NCBI GenBank assembly: GCA_027490055.1
Contig: JAIXYV010000060.1
Coordinates: 1-44,729, forward strand
Length of the DNA: 44,729 nt
Direction of reading: 5' to 3'
From: Bacteroidota bacterium
GTDB taxonomy: Bacteria > Bacteroidota > Bacteroidia > NS11-12g > UBA955
The translations under genes were made by a program, and so were the position numbers. Shown in pieces: positions 27,881 through 35,153 of the stretch. Positions within the stretch are counted from its first letter, which is position 1. Each line of letters opens with the position of its first letter. A model generated the notes under the pieces. It made no database searches. It saw only the letters and a list, made by a program, of their open reading frames with translations, and was not told the origin of the DNA.

Positions 27881-28048
27881 ACTTCGATGCATTTTTTAGC
27901 AAAGAAGTCCTTCAAAACTACTCTTATCATTTGAACAAAATGAAATGGACTTTTCCACAGAAATCGCAAAACCCTTATGAGGTACTAATCTTCGCTTGTT
28001 GAAAACAAAAAAGTCCTATATTTTTCTTGGAGTTTAGAAAATTAGTTC

Positions 28049-28056
28049 TACCTTTA
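28049..28056 (+). promoter_or_regulatory. Possible promoter for the GGGP synthase gene (TTG-N19-TACCTTTA)
   Basis: TACCTTTA deviates from TAnnTTTG in the last base. A TTG at 28027-28029 is at the right distance (19 bases). The ATG follows 30 bases downstream. Confidence 0.4.
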
Positions 28057-28086
28057 CCCTCATAAATTAAAGCGTTCACACTACTG

Positions 28087-28842
28087 ATGTCTAATTTACT
28101 TCAGCAAATATACACTATTAAAAATGAGCACAAAAAAGGCCTCGCAGTCCTTATTGACCCCGATCAGCCTTCCGAAAGTGTATTAAATATTGTACAGCTC
28201 TGTAAGTCGCATTTAATCGACTTTATTTTTGTCGGAGGTAGCCTCGTTACTTCCGGAGTTTTATCTAAAACTCTGCAAATCATTAAGTCGCATTTCGAAG
28301 GTCCGGTTTATATTTTTCCTGGCAACGAATTTATGATCGATGAACAGGCAGATGGTATCCTTTTTCTCTCCCTTCTCAGTGGCAGAAATCCGGAATATTT
28401 AATAGGAAAACAAATTGTTGCTGCACCAACTTTGGCAAAAAGTAATCTTGACATCGTTCCTACCGCCTACCTACTCATCGATGGAGGCCGCGAAACCAGT
28501 GTTAGTTACATCAGCAATACTAAACCTATTCCAGCAGATAAACCTGATATCGCCTCTGCAACAGCCCTTGCAGGCAAATTAATGGGGATGCAATGTATAT
28601 ATATGGATGCTGGTAGTGGTGCTTTACATTGTATTTCACCGAAAATGATTGCCCAGGTGAAAAAACAAGTTCACTTACCTTTAATTATTGGTGGCGGTAT
28701 TCGCAATGCCGAAGCTGCCCTTAACGCCTATAAAGCAGGAGCAGATATTATTGTAATTGGAAATGGCGCTGAAGACGATAAGAGCCTGATCCAAACAATT
28801 GCCAATGTTAGAAATACTATCGGTCACTCAATAGAAGTTTAA
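28087..28842 (+). CDS. Geranylgeranylglyceryl phosphate synthase family protein (GGGPS/PcrB-like)
   Basis: 251-residue (beta/alpha)8-barrel prenyltransferase that joins a polyprenyl diphosphate to sn-glycerol 1-phosphate by an ether bond. Matches include GLAVLIDPDQPSE near residue 18, FIFVGGSLVTSG, YIFPGNEFMID, GILFLSLLSGRNPEYLIG, the IYMDAGSGA strand and the phosphate-binding loop LIIGGGIRNAEAA followed by GADIIVIGNGAE. Bacteroidota members form part of the group II branch, some of which have been characterised biochemically; which prenyl chain this one uses cannot be read off. It starts the run leading to purK. A UbiA-family partner is encoded at 20072-20920. Confidence 0.92.
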   Translation: MSNLLQQIYTIKNEHKKGLAVLIDPDQPSESVLNIVQLCKSHLIDFIFVGGSLVTSGVLSKTLQIIKSHFEGPVYIFPGNEFMIDEQADGILFLSLLSGRNPEYLIGKQIVAAPTLAKSNLDIVPTAYLLIDGGRETSVSYISNTKPIPADKPDIASATALAGKLMGMQCIYMDAGSGALHCISPKMIAQVKKQVHLPLIIGGGIRNAEAALNAYKAGADIIVIGNGAEDDKSLIQTIANVRNTIGHSIEV

Positions 28843-28853
28843 TATTTCCAGGT

Positions 28854-30308
28854 TTGAAAAAAAACGCTCCTTTCACTTTATTGCTGATTATTATTGCGCT
28901 ATGCTTCCTTTTGCCTAATAATAATACAAGCATCGATTCGTGGTTTTATGCTGCTTCTGTCAAACACAATCACGACCTATTTAATAATAGTCATCACCTC
29001 CTGTATAATTTCTTTGCCTTCAAAACCTGGCAATTCCTCAATCTCATTTATCCCGTTAGCGCTCTGAAAGGTCTTTTACTATTAAATGCCTTTGCCGCAT
29101 CTGTTTCTCTGTTTCTTTTCTCTCAGATCATTAAACTTGCTGGATACTCCTCTAAAAATGCCTTAATTCTTACTGCCTTTTGCGGGGCAAGTTTTGGCTT
29201 TCTTCGCTTTGCAACAGATGCCGAAACCTATATTCTGCCTTTGATGTGGACCTTCGGCTCCGCTTATTTCTATATTAAATCAGATAAGCCTCTCTACACC
29301 GCCCTGGCCTCCTTCTTCGCTGTTATTGCGGTTTGCACACATCAGTTACAAATCTGGTGGGCACTTGCTATGTTCATTCATATATGGTTTCTTTCAAAAC
29401 GCAAGCTTGGCTCACAACTATTATTCTCATCTATACTACTTCTTATTCCAGTTATCTATTTCCAAACTTATGTAATGGGAAGGTATTGTAATATTAGTGT
29501 AACAGCATTCATTCTGGGAGAATACAGTACAGGAGGCGCCGGACTCGATGTTAGTCTTAAAGCGCTGCTACTTACAATCGTTAATTTTTTCAGAACCTTT
29601 CTTCAAGTTCATGGACAAATCATCTTCCTGCTTAAAAAATATCCCTATTTATCCCTTGCTGTTATTGCCTCTCTTATTAAAATCATCATTTTCGTCATCC
29701 TAAAAAGCCGCGAAATCATTATAATTCAAAAAAGAGTGCAACCTAACAATTTCGCACTGTTGTTCCTGCTTACCTTTGTTTTCAATCTTGTATTTGCATT
29801 CTTATCCTCTGGCAATGCCGAATTTATGGTAATGCTGCCATTTATGATGATGGCCTATATAGCATTTAAATATGAAGTAATAACCCATACCAGATCTTTG
29901 CTGATTGTTCTATTCATGTTGATATGGAATTTGTTTACCGGCATACTCCCATCCTGTTTCGAAAATCTTACTCAAACAGATGTTCAGTCTCAATTATACA
30001 TTAATCAACCTGAGGCTTATTTTGTTTTTGAAAACAAACCTCAGGTCGAAAACCAGGTTTGTTATACTAAGAATTTCGAATCGAATAACCATTTTATTAC
30101 GGCTGATCAGATTCAGCTCTATCTTGATTCCGGGAAAACTGTCTACACAGATTTCGGTATTAAAACAACCGCTTTAAGCAGAGCTTCTTTTCTTAAAGAC
30201 GAACAGCAAAATGACATTCTAAAAAACTTTAAGTTGATAAAAACAGATTCTTTTCAAAATTTATATGGTAAAAACTACATCTATTTGATAAGTAAAAAAG
30301 ATGAATAG
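28854..30308 (+). CDS. Polytopic membrane protein, glycosyltransferase-39-like
   Basis: 484 residues with about ten to twelve hydrophobic segments. The first is LLLIIIALCFLLP, followed by a short loop with acidic and aromatic residues (SIDSWFYAASVKHNHDLF). This is the layout of GT-C/PMT-like sugar transferases using polyprenyl-phosphate donors. A membrane-proximal FATDAETYILPLMW also fits such proteins. The C-terminal ~100 residues appear soluble. No motif allows a firm family call. The start is a TTG 11 bases after the preceding stop; no ATG or GTG exists before the first membrane helix, so the TTG start is adopted but not certain. Confidence 0.7.
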   Translation: MKKNAPFTLLLIIIALCFLLPNNNTSIDSWFYAASVKHNHDLFNNSHHLLYNFFAFKTWQFLNLIYPVSALKGLLLLNAFAASVSLFLFSQIIKLAGYSSKNALILTAFCGASFGFLRFATDAETYILPLMWTFGSAYFYIKSDKPLYTALASFFAVIAVCTHQLQIWWALAMFIHIWFLSKRKLGSQLLFSSILLLIPVIYFQTYVMGRYCNISVTAFILGEYSTGGAGLDVSLKALLLTIVNFFRTFLQVHGQIIFLLKKYPYLSLAVIASLIKIIIFVILKSREIIIIQKRVQPNNFALLFLLTFVFNLVFAFLSSGNAEFMVMLPFMMMAYIAFKYEVITHTRSLLIVLFMLIWNLFTGILPSCFENLTQTDVQSQLYINQPEAYFVFENKPQVENQVCYTKNFESNNHFITADQIQLYLDSGKTVYTDFGIKTTALSRASFLKDEQQNDILKNFKLIKTDSFQNLYGKNYIYLISKKDE

Positions 30309-30310
30309 TC

Positions 30311-30318
30311 TATTTTTG
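30311..30318 (+). promoter_or_regulatory. Bacteroidota -7 box TATTTTTG for purK
   Basis: Exact TAnnTTTG match 11 bases before the purK ATG, lying just after the stop of the upstream membrane protein gene. Confidence 0.6.
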
Positions 30319-30329
30319 CACCCAGATTT

Positions 30330-31484
30330 ATGTTGCCATCTAAAAAAACAATAGGTATCATCGGGGGCGGTCAGTTGGGCAAAATGCTCATTGAGGCCGG
30401 AAAACCCTGGAACATTCGTTATCACATTCTCGACATAGCCGACTCACCAGCCTCTGGTCTGGCCGACAAACATATCATCGGTAGCTTGATGGATGAAGCT
30501 AAAATATTGGAACTGGCTTCTGATTGTGATGTACTTACCTACGAAATTGAACATATCCATTTAGGTGCTCTGCAACAGCTAGAAGCCGAAGGTAAACTAA
30601 TTATTCCTTCTCCAAAAATCCTTGAAATCATTCAGGACAAGGGTCTGCAAAAACTATTCTTTCAGCACCATCAAATTCCAACCACAGATTTTGAACTAGC
30701 TGAAAATCCTACTCAGTGGTCTGAAAAGCTCCTTAAATTAAAAGGTGATAAAGTAGCAGCAAAACTCAGAAAAGGCGGTTATGATGGTAAAGGCGTAGAG
30801 CTGGTAGATAAAAAAACCATGCTTGAGCAATACAATGCTATTCCTTTTTCTGAACCTGTTGTTCTGGAAGAATTTGTAGAAAATGCTATAGAATTGTCGG
30901 TGATAGTCGCTCGCAACAGTCAGGGTGATCTCCAAACTTTCCCTACTGCTGAAATGGAATTCGACCCAAAAGCCAACCTGGTGGAATTTCTCTTTGCTCC
31001 CGCTCAAGTCAGTCTTGAAATTGAAGAGAAAGCGAAAAGAATCGCCATGGATTGCATCATTAAACTTCAGGGCATTGGCTTGTTTGCTGTCGAAATGTTT
31101 TTGGATGCTAAAGGCAATATCTTCGTCAATGAAATCGCCCCTCGTCCGCATAACAGCGGTCACCATACCATCGAAGCCTGCTATACGAGCCAGTATGAGC
31201 AACTAAACAGAATTCTAATGGACATGCCACTGGGCAATACCGAACTTCTGAAACCTGCTGCTATGATTAATCTCCTTGGAGCAGAGGGCGTCAATGGTTT
31301 ATACGAAATCACGGGTTTGGATACAATACTCGCACTTAAAGGTGTCTATATACACCTATATAATAAAACGCATACAAAGCCTAAAAGGAAAATGGGACAC
31401 ATTACCATTTTAGGAGATTCTATTGATGAAATAAGAGAAAAAGCAGCCATAGTAAAAAATCATCTTGGGATGAAACAACTCTAA
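30330..31484 (+). CDS. purK: 5-(carboxyamino)imidazole ribonucleotide synthase PurK
   Basis: 384-residue ATP-grasp enzyme that carboxylates AIR to N5-CAIR with ATP and bicarbonate in purine synthesis. Matches are the N-terminal IGIIGGGQLGKMLIEAG, LTYEIEHIHLGAL, the glycine-rich KLRKGGYDGKGVEL nucleotide loop, VVLEEFVENAIELSVIVARN and the metal-binding FVNEIAPRPHNSGHHTIEAC. The C-terminal NLLGAEGVNGLYE is also typical. Its product feeds PurE, encoded 58 bases downstream, which has an additional promoter of its own. Confidence 0.96.
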   Translation: MLPSKKTIGIIGGGQLGKMLIEAGKPWNIRYHILDIADSPASGLADKHIIGSLMDEAKILELASDCDVLTYEIEHIHLGALQQLEAEGKLIIPSPKILEIIQDKGLQKLFFQHHQIPTTDFELAENPTQWSEKLLKLKGDKVAAKLRKGGYDGKGVELVDKKTMLEQYNAIPFSEPVVLEEFVENAIELSVIVARNSQGDLQTFPTAEMEFDPKANLVEFLFAPAQVSLEIEEKAKRIAMDCIIKLQGIGLFAVEMFLDAKGNIFVNEIAPRPHNSGHHTIEACYTSQYEQLNRILMDMPLGNTELLKPAAMINLLGAEGVNGLYEITGLDTILALKGVYIHLYNKTHTKPKRKMGHITILGDSIDEIREKAAIVKNHLGMKQL

Positions 31485-31515
31485 TTGGACATTCTATTTT
31501 TATCAGTTAAAAAAG

Positions 31516-31523
31516 TATCTTTG
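31516..31523 (+). promoter_or_regulatory. Bacteroidota -7 box TATCTTTG for purE
   Basis: Exact TAnnTTTG match 19 bases before the purE ATG. purE and the genes behind it can thus be transcribed apart from purK. Confidence 0.6.
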
Positions 31524-31542
31524 CACCATAATCACAATAGAG

Positions 31543-32055
31543 ATGAAAGATGTTCTAATTATAATGGGTTCTGACAGCGACCTTCCAACCATGAAAGAAG
31601 CTGCAATGGTACTTGACAACATGGGTATCACCTATAAATTAACCATTGTTAGTGCACATCGTACCCCTCAAAGAATGTATGAAGCCGCACAGAATGCAAG
31701 AAAAGAAGGGTATAAATGTATCATTGCCGGGGCCGGCGGGGCGGCTCATTTACCAGGCATGACTGCCAGTTTAACTGAATTACCTGTTATCGGTGTTCCT
31801 ATAAAATCTTCTACAATGTCTGGAACAGATTCTCTCTATAGTATCGTACAAATGCCTCCGGGTATTCCAGTGGGAACAATGGCCATTAATGGCGCGAAAA
31901 ATGCCGGATTGTATGCCGCTAAAATTGTCGCCCAGTCTAATCCAGCTGTCTGGAATGAAATTGCAAAATTCATGAAGGAAATGGAAGACTCTGTGCTTGA
32001 AAAAGCTTCTGATCTGGAAGCTAAAGGATTCCAGAAATATCTGAATCAGCAATGA
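31543..32055 (+). CDS. purE: N5-carboxyaminoimidazole ribonucleotide mutase PurE (class I)
   Basis: 170-residue mutase converting N5-CAIR to CAIR. Conserved segments are IIMGSDSDLPTMKEA at the N-terminus, VSAHRTPQRMYE with the catalytic histidine, IIAGAGGAAHLPGM and GVPIKSSTMSGTDSLYSIVQMPPGIPVGT. Presence of purK next to it supports the bacterial class I route. The last codons overlap the next start (ATGA), coupling it to the DUF3109 gene. Confidence 0.97.
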   Translation: MKDVLIIMGSDSDLPTMKEAAMVLDNMGITYKLTIVSAHRTPQRMYEAAQNARKEGYKCIIAGAGGAAHLPGMTASLTELPVIGVPIKSSTMSGTDSLYSIVQMPPGIPVGTMAINGAKNAGLYAAKIVAQSNPAVWNEIAKFMKEMEDSVLEKASDLEAKGFQKYLNQQ

Positions 32056-32642
32056 TTATAGAACATGGCAATACCTTGCTATCTGACGAACTATTCACTC
32101 AGAAGTTTGTCTGCGACCTGGATGCCTGCAAAGGTGCATGTTGCGTTGAAGGCGATAGAGGCGCTCCGCTAAATAAATCCGATATAGAGGACATACAAAG
32201 AAACCTGGAGTTTATCAAACCTTACATGACCAGAAAAGGTCTGGAACTACTAAAACTTGAAGGATTCGCAGAAGGATTTGATGAACGCGATATGGCAACA
32301 ACTTGCCTGCCAACTGGTGAATGTGTTTTTGCCTTCAGAGAAAAAGGTATCCTCAGTTGTGCTATTGAAAAATCTTATAAAGAAGGAAAAAGCGATTATT
32401 ATAAACCTATAAGCTGTCACCTTTACCCGATCAGAGTTGGAAAAATTGGCGATATGGAATCTCTCAATTACCACCAGTGGAGCATCTGTAAAGCCGCTTG
32501 TAAACTGGGTAAGAAACTCAATCTTCCTGTTTTTCAATTTCTAAAAGAGCCTTTGATTCGCCAATATGGTACCGAATGGTATAGTGAACTTGAACTCATT
32601 TACCAGGAATACATGAGGCAGATGTCTGAAGACGAAGACTAA
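32052..32642 (+). CDS. DUF3109 family cysteine-rich protein
   Basis: 196-residue soluble protein of the DUF3109 family, which has no established function. The N-terminus contains CDLDACKGACCVEGDRGAPL, followed by the dispersed cysteines TTCLPTGECVF, ILSCAIEK, PISCHLYPIRVG and WSICKAACKLGKK. About ten cysteines in CxxxC-like groups suggest binding of a metal or Fe-S cluster, which is inference. YkgJ-type cysteine-rich proteins look similar. The ATG overlaps the purE stop by four bases (ATGA), and a SprT-like gene follows after 19 bases. Confidence 0.88.
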   Translation: MIIEHGNTLLSDELFTQKFVCDLDACKGACCVEGDRGAPLNKSDIEDIQRNLEFIKPYMTRKGLELLKLEGFAEGFDERDMATTCLPTGECVFAFREKGILSCAIEKSYKEGKSDYYKPISCHLYPIRVGKIGDMESLNYHQWSICKAACKLGKKLNLPVFQFLKEPLIRQYGTEWYSELELIYQEYMRQMSEDED

Positions 32643-32661
32643 TAGACTTAATGAGCCGACT

Positions 32662-33279
32662 GTGACTAAAGCCGAACTAACCGAAAAAATTAAACGATTT
32701 GTTCCTGAGGGTACAGAAGGCTATGTCGTCGACCTACTGATTCAGTACAAAATTCAATTAAAATTGAATAAACCACGTAGCAGTAAGTTCGGCGATTACC
32801 GTTCGCCAGGCATAGACAGCAGACATCATAGAATTACAGTCAATAAAGACCTGAACCCATATAATTTTCTGATTACTTTCTTACACGAAGTGGCGCACCT
32901 GACGGCTTTCGAAAAATTTAGAAATAGAATTGAACCTCACGGAAAAGAATGGAAATCAGAATTTAAAACAATACTTCAGCCTGTGGTTTCTCACCATCAG
33001 TTACCAGATGATATTATGGTTGCTATTCGCCATTATATGCACGACCCATCAGCAAGCAGTTGCAGCGATGCACATCTAATGAAAGTACTTGCCAGATACG
33101 ATAAGGATCAGAAACTACTCCTGGAACAAGTGCCATTTGGTGCTCTATTTAAATTAGACACAGGAAGAGTCTTTAAAAAAGGTAAAAAACTTCGCAGCTG
33201 GTACCAATGTTTTGAACAACCAAGTAATAAAGAATACAGAGTAAGTGGTATCAGTAAAGTAGATATTGTTGAATCTTAA
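32662..33279 (+). CDS. SprT-like zinc metalloprotease-domain protein
   Basis: 205 residues. The zinc site is H75-E76-x2-H79 (FLHEVAHLTAF) with a probable third ligand H93 in EPHGKEWK, the pattern of SprT/Spartan-type domains. Members include DNA-protein crosslink proteases in eukaryotes, while the bacterial proteins remain poorly characterised. The C-terminal half (VPFGALFKLDTGRVFKKGKK) has the basic, beta-strand look of the family's terminal region but only one cysteine (YQCFEQ), so no complete zinc ribbon. The start is GTG at 32662; the nearby ATG at 32651 runs directly into a stop. The stop overlaps the opposing pspC stop (TTAA). Confidence 0.85.
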   Translation: MTKAELTEKIKRFVPEGTEGYVVDLLIQYKIQLKLNKPRSSKFGDYRSPGIDSRHHRITVNKDLNPYNFLITFLHEVAHLTAFEKFRNRIEPHGKEWKSEFKTILQPVVSHHQLPDDIMVAIRHYMHDPSASSCSDAHLMKVLARYDKDQKLLLEQVPFGALFKLDTGRVFKKGKKLRSWYQCFEQPSNKEYRVSGISKVDIVES

Positions 33280-33494
33280 AGATCCCACACCGCCGTGCGT
33301 TTTGCTCTGGCATAATTTCTCATGTTCATCCAGAAAGCCAGAATCATATATATAATGACAGGAGAGCCCAATGTCAGGAAACTGGTATAAATAAAGAACA
33401 CTCTTATTGGACGGGTGCTTAAACCAATCTTCTCCCCGATCTTGGTGCACACCCCATAGGCGGTTTTTTCAATCAGTGATTTAAAGATTTGCAT
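33276..33494 (-). CDS. PspC-domain small membrane protein
   Basis: 72-residue protein with the PspC pattern: a short amphipathic start (IFKSLIEKTAYGVCTKIGEKIGL), R28 and R31 before a hydrophobic helix (VFFIYTSFLTLGSPVIIYMILAFW), and a basic C-terminus. PspC domains in proteobacteria sense or report inner-membrane stress; here the domain stands alone. It is the last gene of the minus-strand run that starts with DUF1573, 27 bases after the preceding stop. Confidence 0.85.
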   Translation of the reverse strand: MQIFKSLIEKTAYGVCTKIGEKIGLSTRPIRVFFIYTSFLTLGSPVIIYMILAFWMNMRNYARAKRTAVWDL

Positions 33495-33521
33495 AATACT
33501 TTCAAATTTAAAGGATTAAAA

Positions 33522-34793
33522 CTAGGTTTTCAACTTTTTTTTCTTGGCACTCGGGAAAAGGATGTTGTTTAAGATCAATCGGTAACCAGGACTGTTAGGA
33601 AATAATGCCAGGTTCGTCGGTGGCTCTTCTATGTAGTGCTGATAATCCTCGGGATCGTGTCCGCCATAGAATGTCCAGGTGCCCTTACCCATGGTTCCGT
33701 GAATATATCTGGCCTCTTCCAAAGCTTTATTCTCGCCCAAAATCAATACTTCACTCTTGATATATTGCTTTCTGAAAGAGGTTGTCTGACCCATAAATCC
33801 TTTAATCGTTTGTGTGTGATTCTGACATAACATGGTTGGCACAATATCCCATTTCGCACTAAAATCAAATAAAGTGAACACGTCATTACTTTCCTCTACA
33901 AACTGATGTGATAAAGTATTGTCTATTGAGGCATGCTCGTACTCGTACGGACTCTTTTCAATCTGAAAATCCTTGAAAGCAAAGGTATTGTTGAAGTTCA
34001 ATTTCTCTTGTGCATCCGGATCTACACCATCATAATCAAACATGCTTTCTACTATGTCTACACCATCAGCGGCCAATGCAATATCATAGGTATCCGTGGC
34101 ACTGCACATGGCAAAAAGGAAACCTCCTCCTAATACAAAGTCGCGAATTTTTTTGGTGACAGCTAATTTCATCTGAGACACTTTTGCATAACCATGTTTG
34201 GCTGCATTGGCCTCACTTTCCTTAACTTCTTCTATGTACCAGGGAGCATTTCTGTGACTATTCCAGAACTTACCATACTGTCCGGTAAAATCCTCGTGAT
34301 GCAAATGCAACCAGTCGTATAACAGCAACTTGTCTTCTAAAACCTCATCATCAAAAACCTTATCGTAGGGAATTTCCGCATACTCGAGGACCATAGTTAC
34401 TGCATCATCCCAGGGTTGTTTATTTTTAGGCGTGTAAACGGCAATTTTAGGTGCCTTTAACAATTTTACACTTTCCATATTGGCTTCAGGATTGGCTATT
34501 TCAGCATGTATAGAATTGGCTTTAGCCTCGGCTATCACTTCATATCCAACACCTCTGATCTTACATTCATTTTCATAGGTAACATCGTAATTGAACATAA
34601 AACTACCACCATCGTAATTCAGCAGCCAGTCGACCTCGCCACCCTTGCCCAATACCCAGTAAGCAATGCCATAAGATTTCAAATGGTTCTTCTGACTCTC
34701 ACTCATATTAATGATAATCTGAAGTGCCATAGATTGCTTCATCTGAAACATCAGAACAACAAGCATTGCAATATGTAGAATCCTTCTTCTCAT
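33522..34793 (-). CDS. Conserved exported protein, family often labelled 'asparagine synthetase B'
   Basis: 423-residue predicted exported protein. The hydrophobic N-terminus is ILHIAMLVVLMFQMKQSMA. It has none of the ATP-pyrophosphatase or N-terminal Cys glutaminase features of AsnB, though Bacteroidota homologues carry that name (from memory). Recognisable segments are SYGIAYWVLGKGGEVDWLL, LHLHHEDFTGQYGKFW and an elbow-like GGGFLFAMCSATDTYD, which resembles the nucleophile region of class I glutamine amidotransferase or ThuA folds. The C-terminus has GTWTFYGGHDPEDYQH. The ATG at 34793 overlaps the crcB stop (ATGA), so it was preferred to longer readings. Function is unknown. Confidence 0.75.
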   Translation of the reverse strand: MRRRILHIAMLVVLMFQMKQSMALQIIINMSESQKNHLKSYGIAYWVLGKGGEVDWLLNYDGGSFMFNYDVTYENECKIRGVGYEVIAEAKANSIHAEIANPEANMESVKLLKAPKIAVYTPKNKQPWDDAVTMVLEYAEIPYDKVFDDEVLEDKLLLYDWLHLHHEDFTGQYGKFWNSHRNAPWYIEEVKESEANAAKHGYAKVSQMKLAVTKKIRDFVLGGGFLFAMCSATDTYDIALAADGVDIVESMFDYDGVDPDAQEKLNFNNTFAFKDFQIEKSPYEYEHASIDNTLSHQFVEESNDVFTLFDFSAKWDIVPTMLCQNHTQTIKGFMGQTTSFRKQYIKSEVLILGENKALEEARYIHGTMGKGTWTFYGGHDPEDYQHYIEEPPTNLALFPNSPGYRLILNNILFPSAKKKKLKT

Positions 34794-35152
34794 TTTATCA
34801 TATAATAACCCAGGCCACATAAACCCAGACCAACAATATTACTTAATCCTAAATACAAAAACGCTATAACCGTCTGATTATTTCTCATCAACTGGAAAAA
34901 CTCCAGTGAAAATGAAGAAAATGTGGTAAATCCACCCAGAAAACCAGTAAACACTAATAATGTCAAGGTCTCCGACCATCTCATTTTTAAAGCCAAAGCT
35001 GCCAGAATACCTATAAGAAAACATCCTACTATATTGACAATAAATGTTGAAAAAGGAAAATTCTGACCATTGCTTTTGCCAAATATCTCTTGCATGAGAT
35101 AACGGCACAAGGCCCCAGTACCACCTCCTAAAACAACATATAAATAATTCAT
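34790..35152 (-). CDS. crcB: Fluoride channel CrcB/Fluc
   Basis: 120-residue four-helix membrane protein forming a dual-topology dimeric fluoride exporter. Signatures are GGGTGALCRYLMQEIFG near the N-terminus, FIVNIVGCFLIGIL with the conserved Asn in helix 2, and GFLGGFTTFSSFSLE with the phenylalanine-box and central TTFS residues. Single copy here, as in many bacteria with a homodimer. It starts one base after the RmlD-like stop, so no fluoride riboswitch precedes it directly. Confidence 0.95.
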   Translation of the reverse strand: MNYLYVVLGGGTGALCRYLMQEIFGKSNGQNFPFSTFIVNIVGCFLIGILAALALKMRWSETLTLLVFTGFLGGFTTFSSFSLEFFQLMRNNQTVIAFLYLGLSNIVGLGLCGLGYYMIK

Positions 35153-35153
35153 T

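Noticed and set aside
27832-27969. A 46-codon N-terminal extension of nrdJ
   Set aside because: It crosses the probable promoter, and the protein reads as a normal NrdJ from 27831.
27832-28086. Possible cobalamin riboswitch upstream of nrdJ
   Set aside because: No conserved B12-box or matching stem arrangement was recognised by eye on either strand.
30738-31202. A 154-codon open frame antisense to purK
   Set aside because: It lies fully within a strongly conserved gene and resembles no known protein, so it is a by-product of purK codon use.
33522-34793. Annotation as asparagine synthetase
   Set aside because: Neither the N-terminal Cys glutaminase nor the ATP-pyrophosphatase motif is present, and the protein is exported.
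35153-35153. Fluoride riboswitch upstream of crcB
   Set aside because: Only one base separates crcB from the preceding gene in the same operon.
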